Source: Antitrichia curtipendula
Taxonomy: Eukaryota > Streptophyta > Bryopsida > Hypnales > Leucodontaceae
Assembly (NCBI GenBank): GCA_951230915.1
Contig: OX579635.1
Coordinates: 4,464,001 to 4,528,000, forward strand
DNA length: 64,000 nucleotides
Reading direction: 5' to 3'
Of this stretch, positions 25,250 through 37,663 are shown piece by piece (the stretch's first letter is position 1; every line of letters begins with the position of its first letter). A program made the translations under genes and the position numbers. The notes below the pieces were generated by a model. It searched no databases, was not told where the DNA came from, and saw only the letters and a list, made by a program, of their open reading frames with translations.

Positions 25250-28200
25250 TTAATCTGATGATGTTGAATTGGCAGCATTGACCTCCCCAACCCAGTAAGT
25301 CTTGACACAGACCATCACCTTCTCCTTCACGTATGGGCCATCCTCGTGGTCTGCTAATCGGCATTCCCAACGCATTCCTTGAGTGATGGTCATAACCTTC
25401 GTCAAAACATCAACTTCATCGCGGATCAGCACTGCACCCTCGGGACGCAGAATCCGGTCCATCTCCAGAAGCACGAAGGTGATATCACACCTGCAAGAGT
25501 CCCATGTTCAACAATTTACAATCAGTTCCAAGACGACCACTTTTAGAATATACATATGATATCAAAATCCATCTTCACGCTTAAATATCACAAGGGCGGA
25601 TCATCCTGAGAGTGCCAGGGACAATGAACGACGACGTCATCAACATTGTTCAAGATGCCAAGCACAAGAGAGAACTAACAAATTTGAATGGCATACCTGT
25701 CCTGGTACATGCTGAACACGCTGTCGGCATGAATGAGGTCGTAAGTTCGTGGGTACGTAGAAAATGCCTCGCACCTAAAGCCAATTACACTCAGTTCGTC
25801 AGTCCAGTAAAGTTTATTTCCGCCACCACAAATAGCGTAAATTGAACTCGCACAGAACTGAGACTAAGCTTCCAAAAAGAGGATTGAAAATTCAAGTGTG
25901 AAATAACACCACAAGCGTAAAGTACTACAATGAGAAGGGAACATCATGCACTGAGGTCCCAAAACAAAGGCGATGGGGTTCGGCTTCTTCCACCATGGAT
26001 AGCTAAACTAGACCACCAGTAAAATGCGTAAATACTCTGATAGTCATCAAATCCCAAGCACCTCAATGACTGCTTGAAAAACGTAAAGCCCTCCAGGAGA
26101 AGACAAAGCACAGTGCAAGAAACTTTGGATCAAAAGAGAAAGGGAGCGTACCAGTTTTGATAGGTTCCAATAAAACCACGCTCATATATGACGCCCAAAG
26201 TGTCCACTTTAGCTTCAGGGGGCATGGCGTTCATGACCCACACAGGTTCCTTAACAAGGGCCGCAGCAAAGCCTCCAAGACCTGCATTCATATCCATAAT
26301 GTTCCTGTACCGACCTTTAGTAAGTGGAGGAATCAGATGAGTTTTGTAATATGTGACCCGCTTCTCCCACAGCTTTGAGTCCTCCTTAAACTTCTGAGCC
26401 GTCATTAGGGGAACACTCCCACTCGCGATTCTGGGGGGAATGGCATTCACGCGGGCAGGGAATTTGGCCAATTCACCGCCTGCGACCTCGTTTTTACTCG
26501 TAACTTCAGGAAGTGGAGTGATACAAGACTCCATCTTGCGATACCTGCACAGAAATTGGAGGAATGAGAATCACCAGCCATCTCAGGGTTGCTAAAATGA
26601 GACTCTATATATTTCTGTGTTCAGTGCAAGATCATGACACCAACATTCCTCACTTAATGATCATCTCATCTCGTTAATGGCCTACGCATTCACGGGTAGA
26701 GTGCTGCTAGGGAGACCCACGCCCTGAAATGCAAACAGGAATATCCATGCCGTGTATGTTCCATAGAGAGCATGTACAAAGGGGGTAAATTTCAAGGGGG
26801 GGGCTATTCCTGAGCTGCAATTGTCTAAAATCCCTTGAGATGGATTAGTCTAAGTACTCTACCAACATGACGGAGGAACGAGAATTCAACTCACCAAGCA
26901 TGATCAGGGTGCTCCAAACTGCTGCAGATGCGAGGAAGGACTTCGGTCTTCTTCTTATGAAAAGCTATGCAGTCCAAATGATTCAGAGGCTTCTGCCAGA
27001 TGGCCAGATTATCTTTCTCGACCAGCTTTTTCCAGCACAGACGACGAGCAGCGTCCTCAATTTCGTCCTGCTCCGCCTCCAAATCCTCCTGGGTCCGCTC
27101 CCAACCCCTGTAGTATTTCTTCCAGTTAATGGGAGGACCGGACAGAATCCAATAACCACCAGGTCTCAGAACGCGGTCCACCTCAATTAAGTACATGTTA
27201 TCTGCACACATACCCCACCACTTTCAGAGAAGCGTCATAGCACTAAAATATTCAGAAGGAAATTTAGAAGGCGAACGAAACAGCTGACAACATCATACCA
27301 GTTAGCTACTCCAGAGAAAAGCACAAGTCTACCAAGTATTAATATTGAAATACTGAAAGCAAAAAGAGTTTCGCCCACGGGTGCTTAATAGAATCCAACA
27401 CAAACTAGCATACTTCGATTCCTAGGAAGCAAACATTTGATCTAAGGACACCAGCAGGGCAGCCTAACGTCAACAATGTTATCATGCAAGAGCTCTAGGA
27501 AGGAGCACGAACATACTTCCGAACGTCTCAGAACATGGCACAGGAAATGAGTCTGAAAATAAAATCTAGGGTAAGAATGTAGCAACCGACCTCCTGTGAA
27601 CACCACACGGGCACCCCACGTGGAGTACATGAGGACACTGCGGACGTTTTCGTTGCTACATTTGTACCAAATCCAGGAGAACTACTACACTTAAGAATTA
27701 CATCTATTCTACAGTCAGTGGGTGCCGTTGTCGCTTACCCCCTTTGCCCCAAGGAATAAGGCAGCGAGAGCAATGTGCCATGTCGAATGACCGCGCCGGG
27801 TAGGGCATCCGAATCGTGGCCATGATTCCAAGAATGGCAGGTACTCCTCTTTCTAGAGCGAATTGAATTTGAGAGACATGAGTATCTCGTGGTGCGAACG
27901 ACATGGACAGGATGTTCTTCTTCAGCAAATACGCTCCCCAACTGGCCACCTGTTGCAGAGAGTGAATCAGAAAACGGATTTGCTCGAGGTTCCCAATATA
28001 AACCACCCGTCAGAAACTATAGTCTCTTCAGTCGGGGAGCGAGAGAATTCAAAAGAGCAGCAATGCTAGAAGCAGACGAAGTACTTACCCCGCAGCCAGT
28101 ATCAATGGCTGTGCGAATGGATCCATCATCCAAGGGAATGAGAGCAGCAATGTCCGAAATGTACTTGTCCGCGCCCCCCGCAGAGAACGTTCCACCGCCA

Positions 28201-28718
28201 GGGAAGTAGAGCTTTTCACCACGAAATTGCACCCACTTTTGGATGGCCTTCTCCACTGTGAGCTCCTTGTGAGGAGTGTTGGCATACCATGCGAAGTCGC
28301 GGCTTTCAGGCCACCGGAAGGGATTCTTGTACCCTGGAGGAGCTGGAACCAGGCATCTCAGAATCTCATTCTTCGGTGGGCAATGACGCTCACGATACTC
28401 CAACTTGGCCCTGGGGAACTTGATAGCACGCGTCGGGTCTTCACAGGGCGTGACCTCACTGTACTTCATGGCGCAAGCAGGAAATTGCTCAATCTTGAGC
28501 CCCTCGTTGGTCTTGCTTGAAAACCCATGATGTGCCCCAAAATCAAGCACCGAAGTCGGACAGGGTTCTCCAGCCTTGCCGCCCACCGCCACGAGAGAAC
28601 CCCCGCTTTGCCACGAACCCAAAGTGTAGAAAAAGCAACAAAGCCCGGCTACAACGAACAACCAAGTTACACGACGCCTCCTTGCATTGTCGAAGTTCGC
28701 GATCTTCGGAGACCCCAT
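25250..28718 (-). CDS. Probable Golgi S-adenosylmethionine-dependent methyltransferase, PMT/QUA2 family (DUF248)
   Basis: Family members are type II Golgi proteins; the best studied (QUA2 and relatives) are needed for pectin homogalacturonan methylation. Exons on the minus strand: 28089-28718, 27739-27949, 26895-27201, 26152-26544, 25697-25774 and 25250-25490, in all 1860 nt or 619 residues, a normal family length. A short basic tail ([10 protein letters not shown]) precedes a membrane segment around residues 15-35 ([17 protein letters not shown]). Then come the CEDP and YRERHCP motifs, the SAM-binding [13 protein letters not shown] (split by intron 1), [46 protein letters not shown] and the C-terminal [15 protein letters not shown]. 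All introns are GT-AG and phases agree. The start MGSPKIANF was chosen because upstream in-frame codons do not resemble the family. It looks intact. Which polysaccharide it acts on cannot be read from the sequence. Confidence 0.95.
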
Positions 28719-30270
28719 CGTGAATCCTGCCACAAGCAAGTCGAAGTGTATGATGTTAGCGAGGCAAAAGCAGATCGACATAGACGACCAACATCTGATA
28801 TTGAAAGATCCATTTCACCGCGAAGAATCCAGCAATCCTGATCGAGCTGGTTTCGGCATAAATCCAGCCAACACAGCCCCTTGCTGCAACAATATGGGGA
28901 ACGCCCACACATACCTTCCCACAATTCTAAACTAAGATGGAAAGTGATCATGTCAAAAGGGCGAGGATTGTGCCCTAAACAACCACACCCATAACACGAC
29001 AGAGGTTTCCAGGTTTTCATTCTAGTTGAATTCTCTATCAGAAAGCGCTCTCGTTTCAAAACAACAAGTGAATCTGAAAGAAAAATGTACATAGGAAGCA
29101 TGACGCTCTACAGCGACCCCTCTCAAAAACTTGAGTGATCAGAAATCCTTTCTGTATCTCATTCGAAATGAGAGTTCGATACAGAACAGATCTAGCTTCC
29201 GCAAGAACATTCACAGCACACCCAACTCCCATCTCTCAAATCAGCTTCGAAAAGCCATCTGCAACTTGTAAATATCGCCTGAATACCACGGAAAAACCAA
29301 CAGCAACACGGCGCTCATGAATCAAGAATCAAACACAACCGGTCTTCGCAAGGAACAATACCGTCGAGCCCGAGTAGATCTCTACCAGTAAGGCTCGGAA
29401 ATGGCAACCCAAATCACTCTCGATAAATCAGGGTGGTGAAGTTCCCGTAGGGAAAATGAATCGCATCAAGACATCCAAGGTAGGGGAACACACCAACCAA
29501 TTTCAGGTGCCTTCGCTTGGAGAAACCACCATGAATCGCCCCAGGGACACCAACCGAACACAGAGGCGAAGGAAATGACAGAGATCCAAGGGCCCGGAAT
29601 GCCAGCAATAGGGGAAGAGCAGCAATGCAACAAGGATTTATACTATAAAATACTGAGACACGACACTATAGCATACGCAGGCGCTAGAAATAGGAATGAG
29701 CGAAAGCACAAAGCAAAGTGAGCACCAACACTCACAGTAGAACCCGCCCGAGAGAGCAAGAGCGCTTGCAAGAGCTCAACGCCAAAGTAAGCTTACGGGA
29801 GTCGAGGAAGCAACAAGACTCACCAGAGAGGCAGACGATGGCTGCTAGCAAAGCGCTCCGTGATCACACATGAAGACCCTGGCGCAGGGATCGCAAGCGT
29901 GCACCGGCGAAGCTGAGGCAGGCGAGCACAAGCAAAGAGAAAGAGGAGGAACACTGGCAAAGGACCAAGGCAACGCGGAAACAGAGCGAAAGTAGCGCGC
30001 TTCGTTCGTCGTCGTCCACTTTCGTTCGTCGTTATCAGCTTTCGTTCGTCGTCTTTTGGGCGTTGACGCCTTGACGGCGTCGGTGGGGACGCTTTCCTCC
30101 GTTCGTCCGTCTGTTCTGTACCGACGGAGGTTCGAGATTCTTGACTTTTGCCAGATGGTCCATCTACAATCAGTGAGCTCGGTTCGTCCATTCATCCACT
30201 TTGGGGTTGTCTGGTCCCACATTCATCTGCTTTCGTTGCTTTCATCCAGATCTGGCACTGGACCCCAGTG
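28719..30270 (-). promoter_or_regulatory. 5' region of the methyltransferase gene
   Basis: This 1.5 kb is richer in GC than other spacers, particularly 29700-30250, and probably contains the promoter and perhaps a non-coding first exon with a 5' UTR intron. Around 30000-30055 a short motif close to CTTTCGTTCGTCGT is repeated three times. The minus-strand open frames near 29820-30220 resemble no protein I know. Confidence 0.4.
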
Positions 30271-31657
30271 ATCATTTCAGGGTGACTTCAGATGGGAAGG
30301 CGCAAGTGCAGCAATGTTCTTTTCCTCCAAGGATACCGGTATCATAACCTGAACGGTGCTCATTGTTCACGTGACAGTCACTTATTGGATAAGGAGAGGC
30401 ATGTTATTTTCCCACAACTAGGGGGGCTTTTGTATAATCATGGTGCTCTTTTCTTCAGTATTATGGAACAAGACGTGTGGGCCCTAGAGAATCACCTACA
30501 AAAATCATTTATTGAAGAAAGTTGGATCTATTGTAAAGATTAAATTTTTCATTAATAGTCTTTATTTCTAAAACATTGAAATCAACTACATAGATGCAAC
30601 AGGCTTGGTGATAGAAGGGAGGTGGGATTGAAAAATATGTGATCTAAACATGCCTTCTTTGCAACATATAAATTTTTCTTATTAGATTGTTTTTCTAGAA
30701 GACTTAATTCATTTAGAGGGTTTGCTTGAATGAGATCCACCATTTCCATAGAATTTAGTTTCTTCTTATTTTGAATATCATAGGGGCCTTTTTGTATGAA
30801 TCTTCTTGGAGGTAGTGTGCTACAATTCACCTTTGCAAGACAGTAAGTGGCGCACATGACAGGCCGAGAATCATAGTCTATACTTCAAAAAAAGTTAAAA
30901 GGTTATTATCAGTCATGAGTGTAGTTTTCATGCTACATTCTCAATGTCACCACAAAGAATGTTAAGCTACGTCTTCAATGAACACAATTGATATTTGCAC
31001 AAGAGACACTTTAAGAAAATTGACCTTAAACAACTAGTGAACAGAACTGAAAATATTTTTTTCTTTGGATATAATTATTTGGAAAATGACTGCAATTATG
31101 TGGAAAAATACTTCCTAGTGACCACAAGTACCAAATTCAAGATAAATACTAAAAGTAGCCACTTGAATCGTGCAAAATGGTCTAATGGTGAAAGAATACA
31201 ATTTAATGAATTGCAAGAGATGAAATTAAATGAACTTCTTTTTAAAGTCCCAAAGAAAATGAATACAATTCCATAGGGTCTTCCATAACTTGAAACTCCC
31301 TTCTGCAATTATAAATAAGCCAAACATGAAGATGATTGATCAGGTGCAATGCTAAGTCTAATAATCAACTTATCAAGAAGACGTAACACACCAAAGATAA
31401 GTATTGAACTCCTTTCTAGCTAAAGACTCAAAGTTCAATTATATGGTGAATGGAGCTTATCCTTCTTGTATGGTAAATGGAGACTTTGTTTTATTTAATG
31501 TAAAACTTTCCATAACCATAACCATAATTAATCTATACCATCGCATTATCCCTTACAAACACATCCAAATTTTTAGCCAATTCTATTGCCACCATCAAGT
31601 ATAGGTGAGATTCACAACCATTAAATAAATTCTTTCTCCCTATCATGTAAGTTGAAT
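30271..31657. other. Gene-free spacer
   Basis: AT-rich DNA with several short open frames, none recognised. No element boundaries defined. Confidence 0.35.
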
Positions 31658-32082
31658 ATGATAGAACCACCCATTACTAATCAGGCATCAATACCCAACT
31701 TGTAGGGTGCAACTATTTTCAACCAAGGCTAGAACACGTTCCAACCAAAGTTTGGAATGTAATTTTTTCTCCTTTGCAAGTTTGGCACTATAATGTCATA
31801 ACACATGTCTTGATGTAGTGAGTAAGAAAAAAGGAAGCAATGAGCGGAAAAGTAGTTATAGAATGATTGGAATTGGAAGACTTTATATATTGGGTATGGG
31901 TTGAGGCCAACTTTTGGCTTCTAAAATTCATAGTAATTTGGGTTTTAGGGAAAAAATCACAAAAAGTTGGCAGTGCCCATCATTTCTATCTTTCTACAAG
32001 ACCGTAAATTTTACATTGCCTTCTACTGCTCTAGAACATGCACGGAATTGCTTAAGTAGTCGACTATGGTTGGTTCTAGCAT
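31658..32082. repeat. Dispersed repeat R, copy 1
   Basis: A 75-bp flank (31658-31733, TAGAACCACCCATTACTAAT...) matches 61248-61315 in the same orientation. The 350-bp body that follows matches 61314-61684 in the opposite orientation. The body ends in an inverted copy of the GACTATGGTTGGTTCTAGC end sequence. Non-coding. Confidence 0.65.
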
Positions 32083-32299
32083 ATATAAATCTTGATATAA
32101 ATACCTTTGAAAAACTTCTCTAAACTATACCAAATTGGACAAGATAATTGGTTTCAAATGGCCCAGATGCATAATTTTCTCTCACAAGCATACCCTAGAT
32201 GTGGGATCAGTTGACCTAAATTCACATAACCCATAACTCATGAGTGTTTTCAACAACTAATGGGTTGCATTCTACCCACTACTGATTGCACTTGTTCCC

Positions 32300-33244
32300 T
32301 TAACCCCTAAAGGACCAAGTGTTCGTTCAACGTACGCAAGTAATCTCGGGTAGGTTCCTACAAAGTCATTTTTGGTTGGATGTTCATGAAATTTGGACAC
32401 AATGTGTAAACATATACCTCCTTTGCGAAAAACTATTTTTTTTTCCAATCGGGTGCCGAGATTAAAGTTGGGTTGCCCTAAACTTTTCGGGCAGCTTGGG
32501 CAATTTGAAAATCTTTGGAGAATCTTTTGCAAAAAAGGTCATCAAGTTTTGAAATTTGGCATGTATGTAACTAATAAAATATGGCATACAATTGTCCAAA
32601 AAAAATAAAAATGTAGTTGTCAAATCACATTCTAAGAGGAGTCAAACTTTGTTAGTTATGTTGGGGTAGTTTCAAGAAAAAACATTTTCTTCTAACTTCA
32701 AGTTCTATTATCTTGCAATCAGTAAAGTAAAAATTCTTGAAATTTTTTCCACATATTCCAAATGTTTGTCTCTAATTTTTCACTATTTGGATTTCAAATA
32801 AAATATTTCCTCATTGCAAAAAGAAATGACTAGTGTATTGCCAATTCACTTAACCTCCTTGTGGTGCATGGTGATTTAGAATAATTTAGATTCCATATTT
32901 TCTTTTAAATTTTTTAATGAGTGAACCTAATATCATATACTTATGAATGGTCAAAAATCTCAAGTTCGTGTAGAGCAAAAATTTTACTCCAAATGAGCCC
33001 GAAATTTGCTGCCCTGTTTCGCAGGATTGGAAAAAAGTTTTTTTTCTCATTTCAAATGCTGTAATCTTTCAAACCACGCAGTGAAAAGGACTAAAATTTT
33101 TTCCACTTTGGTAAAATAATTTACTTTAGTCTTGTACGGTTGAAGTTCAAAAAAAAGTTTTGATTTTCTTTTTTAATAACATACCCAAAAGTCGCAGTTT
33201 TGGGAATGTCTCCCTGGACCCCACCCCACCCCTTTAGGAGTTAA
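32300..33244. mobile_element. TTAA element A4 (subfamily A-like, 945 bp)
   Basis: Starts TTAACCCCTAAAGGACCAAG and ends CCTTTAGGAGTTAA, with TTAA edges. The body is a diverged member of the A/B assemblage (TTGCAATCAGTAAAG, TCTTGTACGGTTGAAG). It lies less than 500 bp upstream of the VPS35 fragment. Non-coding. Confidence 0.75.
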
Positions 33245-33726
33245 TTTTCATGCCCAGTAATAATCCGGTTTGCTTGAGCTACCTAAAATCTCACCCAAAC
33301 TCGTGCAGCAACCTCCCTGCCCCCGTCAGACAAAAAATGGTTCCTCCTTCTCTGCTCACCTGGAAACGCAATACCAAAGCAGGCAAAAATATCAAAAACA
33401 CCAAATAACACTGCTCTCCAACTATGACGTATGTTATAAAAACTTCGCACACGTCTCTTACAGAAACAAAGCACCCCGAAAACTGAGCACATTTTTTACA
33501 GAAATGACTTACTTTGAAGCGGCCCAGTTGGCAGTTCATCAGCACTCTGCTTAATTCTCCCTTCTCGAACCCTAAACCCTCGGGATGAACTGCTCAGCTT
33601 TCTCGCTTCTCTAAACTTACACTCCCCTCACGCGCTTCGTTGTTGTTGTTGCCCGCCCGCGATCTGCAGCAGTGCAAGTCTCGATCTCGATCCCGATTGT
33701 AGTATTGCCCCTGAGGTCGAGAAGCC

Positions 33727-35081
33727 ATGCAGGTGCCGGAGGACGCCGTGAGCTCCGCGGAGGAGCAGGACAAATGGCTGGCGGATGCCATGGCTCTCGT
33801 CCAGCACAATGCCTTCTACATGCACCGCGCTGTGGTCAGTGCTGCGTCCTTCCTGTTCTTCCCTGAATCGTTGTTCCTCTTTTTTCTTTCATTAGGTTTG
33901 ATCTGTCGGTAAGAGTACCGGAGTAAATTGCCCCGTGAATTGTTGCCAGTTTTGTTAGTTTCAGGGTTACTGGCTCCGATGTGCAAATCTTGAAAATTCT
34001 CGCGCGTGCAGGATGGAAACAATCTGCGGGATGCTCTTAAGTATTCCGCGCAGATGCTTTCGGAGCTCCGAACATCGAAGTTGTCTCCGCAGAAATACTA
34101 CGAACTCTGTATCCTGACTCTACTCTGTTGATTGGTTGATTGATTCTGTTGTTTCTCCTTTTGAAATACGTGTTCAAAAATCATTGAGTATCGAGAAAGA
34201 GATTAATTGGTTGCACTCGCTTTTTGTGTTCTAATCCTCTTCCTGAGGTGATCAGAGCTAAAGCGACACTATAGCATAGTCAATATTTTGAGAGTCGTCA
34301 GATTTTTAAATATTCTTGTTAGGAAATCAAATGGATGTCAACGCACCAGAGAATGAAATATTCGAATACCATATGCAAAAGTTGTAAGCGCTTAAGGTTT
34401 TATTGTAATGTCGACACGAGTTCTAATGTTGAACTGGTGTAGATTCTCAAAATCAATATACTTGTTGTGCAACGTTTTGGAGTGCCGCATATAGGTAGGT
34501 GTCGCAATTAGGTGCTTCTACCTTAGAGAGGCTCGTGGAATTTTCTAATATGTTGAAATTTGGCGCCCTTGACCTCTGACAAGACATGAGGACCTTCGAT
34601 GAATTACGGCAGCTGGAATCGTTTTTTAAAGAAGAGACGAAAAGAGGTCGCACCAATGCTGATTTGTACGAACTTGTTCAACATTCAGGAAATATACTGC
34701 CGCGACTGTAAGTTCTCGATATGCATAAAATCAGCTCTTTACAAGTGTGGAGAGTGTCACGGATTGTGTCTGAGGATCTGTTGAGTCTTTTCATTTCTGG
34801 CGTATTTTATATGCTTATTGGTTCGATCAATATGTAGTAAGGAGGGAGGAGGGAGACATTGGTAACTATCGCGGTTCTCGAGTATCAAGGTGAAGCTCAT
34901 CTGATCTATTTGTTTCTATTTTATGCCTAGGTATCTGCTTATCACTGTTGGATCGGTGTACATCAAGTCACAAGAAGCCCCAGCAAAGGACATTTTGAAG
35001 GATTTGGTGGAGATGAGTCGCGGTGTACTGGAATTGTCATTGAAGCGCTTATTCGCCTTCTTGGCTTGTTTTGGCAATTGA
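33727..35081 (+). pseudogene. VPS35 N-terminal fragment (retromer subunit), truncated after exon 4
   Basis: VPS35 is the core of the retromer complex that sorts cargo from endosomes. Exons 33727-33834, 34012-34108, 34584-34707 and from 34931 are joined by GT-AG introns in correct phase. They encode QDKWLADAMALVQHNAFYMH, NNLRDALKYSAQMLSELRTS, FDELRQLESFFKEETKRG, LYELVQHSGNILPRLYLL and [18 protein letters not shown]. Homology stops near 35021 after EMSRGV. The frame then runs into unrelated sequence and a stop at 35079-35081. That leaves about 140 of the usual 790 residues, so no working retromer protein is possible. The start and a CT-rich 5' UTR-like stretch (33560-33726) are kept. Immediately afterwards a DPH6 fragment begins. 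Introns are retained, so this is a DNA-level copy. Confidence 0.9.
34320..34390. repeat. Fragment of the L-type element in VPS35 intron 2
   Basis: TCAACGCACCAGAGAATG followed by ATACCATATGCAAAAGTTG matches part of the element at 36973 (TCCAACGCACCAAAGAAAG ... ATACCATATGCAAAAGTTA). It is a small remnant without ends. Confidence 0.55.
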
Positions 35082-35102
35082 GGTACCCGAGGTGGAGCAA
35101 AG

Positions 35103-35513
35103 ATGAAAGTGGTGGCACTCGTGAGTGGTAGCAAGGATAGCTGCTATGCCATACAACGGTGCATCGACTATGGTCACGAGGTTCGATCACGATAGCCTTG
35201 GATTTTAGTAACACATACTACTCTGAGTCTTTGCATTGTGAGGAAAGTCTTTGTGGAGACACGGAGTATTTGGAGAGATCGTTTAGGTTGCAGGGGGTTG
35301 CGTCCGCATGTAGAAGAATTGCTTGGGTTACTGCAGATCCAAGTGGTGTGGCCACCTTGCTTCTTTCGGTTTGACTATTGGCGTACCATGACTGTGTGTG
35401 GGGTCTGAAAGGTGGTGGTGGTTTGAATTTGCAGATCGTGGCGCTCGCCAATCTTCTGCCTGCAGGCAGACGATGAGGTGGATGAGCTCGATAGCTTCAT
35501 ATTCTAGACAGTG
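35103..35513 (+). pseudogene. DPH6-like (diphthine-ammonia ligase) 5' fragment
   Basis: DPH6 carries out the last, ATP-dependent step of diphthamide synthesis on elongation factor 2. Exon 1 (35103-35180) encodes MKVVALVSGSKDSCYAIQRC and then IDYGHE. A GT-AG intron follows, and exon 2 starts at 35435 with IVALANLLPA. The PP-loop is SGSKDS where the family has SGGKDS. Exon 2 contains a 4-bp duplication (GCAG GCAG-like, about 35461-35468) that shifts the frame. In the restored reading, DDEVDELDSFIF is followed by a TAG at 35505-35507 where homologues have Gln. Nothing resembling later exons follows. The fragment starts 22 bp after the VPS35 frame ends, and its own 5' UTR-like sequence seems to begin near 35021. 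Confidence 0.88.
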
Positions 35514-35724
35514 AGTGTGGTTTCGGAGGCTTAGGGTTTTTGTCCGATTGGGAAACGCCAAAGTTCGTCCTTTTGGCACAATTTCTTGCTCACTTTGTTG
35601 ATGACCTACCCTACGAAGACCAAGCTTGGCAACAAGGGTTGTGAACGATAGCGGCAGAAAGAACAGATGCGCTTCTTCAAGAGCCTTGACACAAAAACAC
35701 TCACCGTTCTTCGATATCAACGTT

Positions 35725-35780
35725 CCCCGCTGGAAACGCCGACGTTCCCAATGTTGGGAGCGTCTGCGTTTCCAACGGGG
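35725..35780. repeat. GC-rich near-perfect palindrome
   Basis: CCCCGCTGGAAACGCCGACG and TTCCCAA on the left pair with TTGGGAGCGTCTGCGTTTCC and AACGGGG on the right. That gives about 27 paired positions with four mismatches and a 2-base loop. It stands out in AT-rich DNA. Confidence 0.8.
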
Positions 35781-36462
35781 CCCATAACAAGATTCAATTA
35801 CAAAAGGCTATGTCTAGTGACTTTGAAAGTTCAACCTTACTTCAAAGAGGCTCTATGCTTGTGTCAATTAGTTCACTATGTATGTCTTATGGAGAAAATT
35901 CATGAAAATTTGTGGTAGCACAACTCATGAAAATTCCAGTCTTGTCAACAAGGGAAGGTCTATTTGCTTACTTGTGATGGCATTGTTGGACCACTCCTAG
36001 AAGATCCTGGACATTGACTTATGTATATTTCAATCATGTATCTTCTCTAAAGATCAATTCCCTATTGGTAAGGCTTTGGAAGATTCCAAAAAAGAGTCTA
36101 TGTAGCATGCAACTATTGAGAAGAAGTTGTGGAATTGTAGAATTTAATCATGATCCAATTTTTAATGAACTTGAGCAATCTAGCTATAGCTTGTAGAATT
36201 AGGATCAATTTCACTATATATTATTGCATTGTATTTGGTGTTGTATTTTTCTGTATGCAATGTAATGTATTTTATTTTCTTTAAATATTGTAAATTTAAT
36301 AAATTGGAGTCAGTTCCCCCACTTATAAATTGAAGTTGTTCAAATTTCTTTTAGAATTTCCAAGAATTGATTCACATAGTGTAAAAGTTTGAATAGTGCA
36401 AGATCCACTTAAACTAATTAACTAACTAACTTGGATGAATGTGATTTAATTAGTGTGTACCT

Positions 36463-36543
36463 AAAGGCCTTTCTAAAAATAAGGTGCCCCAAGCATGAAG
36501 GTGAAGCTTGAAGAGACAAGGCACCTTATTTTCAAAAAGGCTT
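36463..36543. repeat. Small hairpin (MITE-like, 24-bp arms)
   Basis: AAGGCCTTTCTAAAAATAAG plus GTGCC on the left is the inverted partner of GGCACCTTATTTTCAAAAAG plus GCTT on the right, with two or three mismatches and about 30 bp between. Confidence 0.65.
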
Positions 36544-36972
36544 GAGAGCACTACACTTTACATTGTGTAAAGCCTCTTGTCAATAGAATTTTTATTAATG
36601 CAACATTCTCATTGTAAGATACATATCTACAAAAGCTATTGCATTCAAGGCCAATGGGATTTACAATGAATCAAGATGAAATTGGGGGATTAAAAATATA
36701 AATGAACATCATTGAATGAATCTAAGCAAAATTTGGATGAAATTTGGATGACAATTACACTTTCTACTTTAAAATAGTATAAAAATAGTACAGATCAAAT
36801 TATATTGATCATTTTTATCTAAAATATCATCAACTCCCACATCAATACACTTGACAATTATTTATAATTCCCCAATTAGTGTGATTTTTTGTTGTTATTA
36901 CTGTAGGGCACATGAATTGAATTATCTTGCATAATTAATCACAATCATGGCAATAGATTTAGATTCACTATA

Positions 36973-37663
36973 TATAAGGTGGGTAGCCCCAAAACGCCAC
37001 TTTTTGCTATTGTTCCCAATCTCTATTATCAAACTGGTCAAATTTTCGTATTTTTCTTGTTGACAAGTGAAAGGAGGTTCCAACGCACCAAAGAAAGCTA
37101 CATTTGGATACCATATGCAAAAGTTAGGAAATTAAGGGTCAAAGTTTTTCTTCGTACATGCTTTAAAATTGTTTTTTCCACATCGCTACATATTGATTTT
37201 CAAGATGTACACCGAGCGATGATGGCGGTTCTAGACAGGGTGCAATTTTGGGTATATAAGAGGCAACCCATTCTTGACCGACGCCCCATTCTGACAATGT
37301 AGGTTGTTTTCTTTCCGTGCAAAAGCGGTGAGCAGTGATTAATTTTGGCGTGGTTCCTGGTGCAATTGTGGCACATTACGATTGGTCAACAAGACTCTCA
37401 ATACTGCATCCAACCCTTGGTGGATTTTGCAATTAGCCCTTGGTCGGGGAGAGGAAGATCTTTTATCACCAGTATGGGAGAAACATAATTTGCAGCTAAA
37501 AAATTCATAGTAATCATGTTTTTGAAAAAAAATAATCTGAAAAAATACAGAAACCTTTTGAACTCTATTTTTGCACATGGGAAAATTTCTCTATCCGTGC
37601 CTGCGGATACTTGTAATTGCTTTAAGTGGTCAGAAATGGGTTGCCTCCCTTATACCCACCTTA
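36973..37663. mobile_element. L-type TIR element, copy 1 (interrupted)
   Basis: The left end TATAAGGTGGGTAGCCCC and right end TATACCCACCTTA are inverted. The left 280 bp matches copy 2 at 38478. A second, inner inverted pair (TATAAGAGGCAACCCATTC near 37252 and AATGGGTTGCCTCCCTTATA near 37636) encloses about 370 bp, which looks like a later insertion. Confidence 0.55.

Larger units (their letters stand above)
35514..36972. other. Spacer with two palindromes
   Basis: Apart from the palindrome at 35725-35780 and the hairpin at 36463-36543, I see no gene. The first 200 bp could be the remains of the next DPH6 intron. Confidence 0.4.

Noticed and set aside
29820..30222. Minus-strand frames of 123-125 codons upstream of the methyltransferase
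   Set aside because: Composition reflects the CGT-rich short repeat and likely 5' UTR or promoter. No conserved motif, and two frames are open at once.
33245..35780. Complete Helitron
   Set aside because: Gene fragments and a GC hairpin are suggestive, but I could not find convincing TC start and CTRR end, so no element is called.
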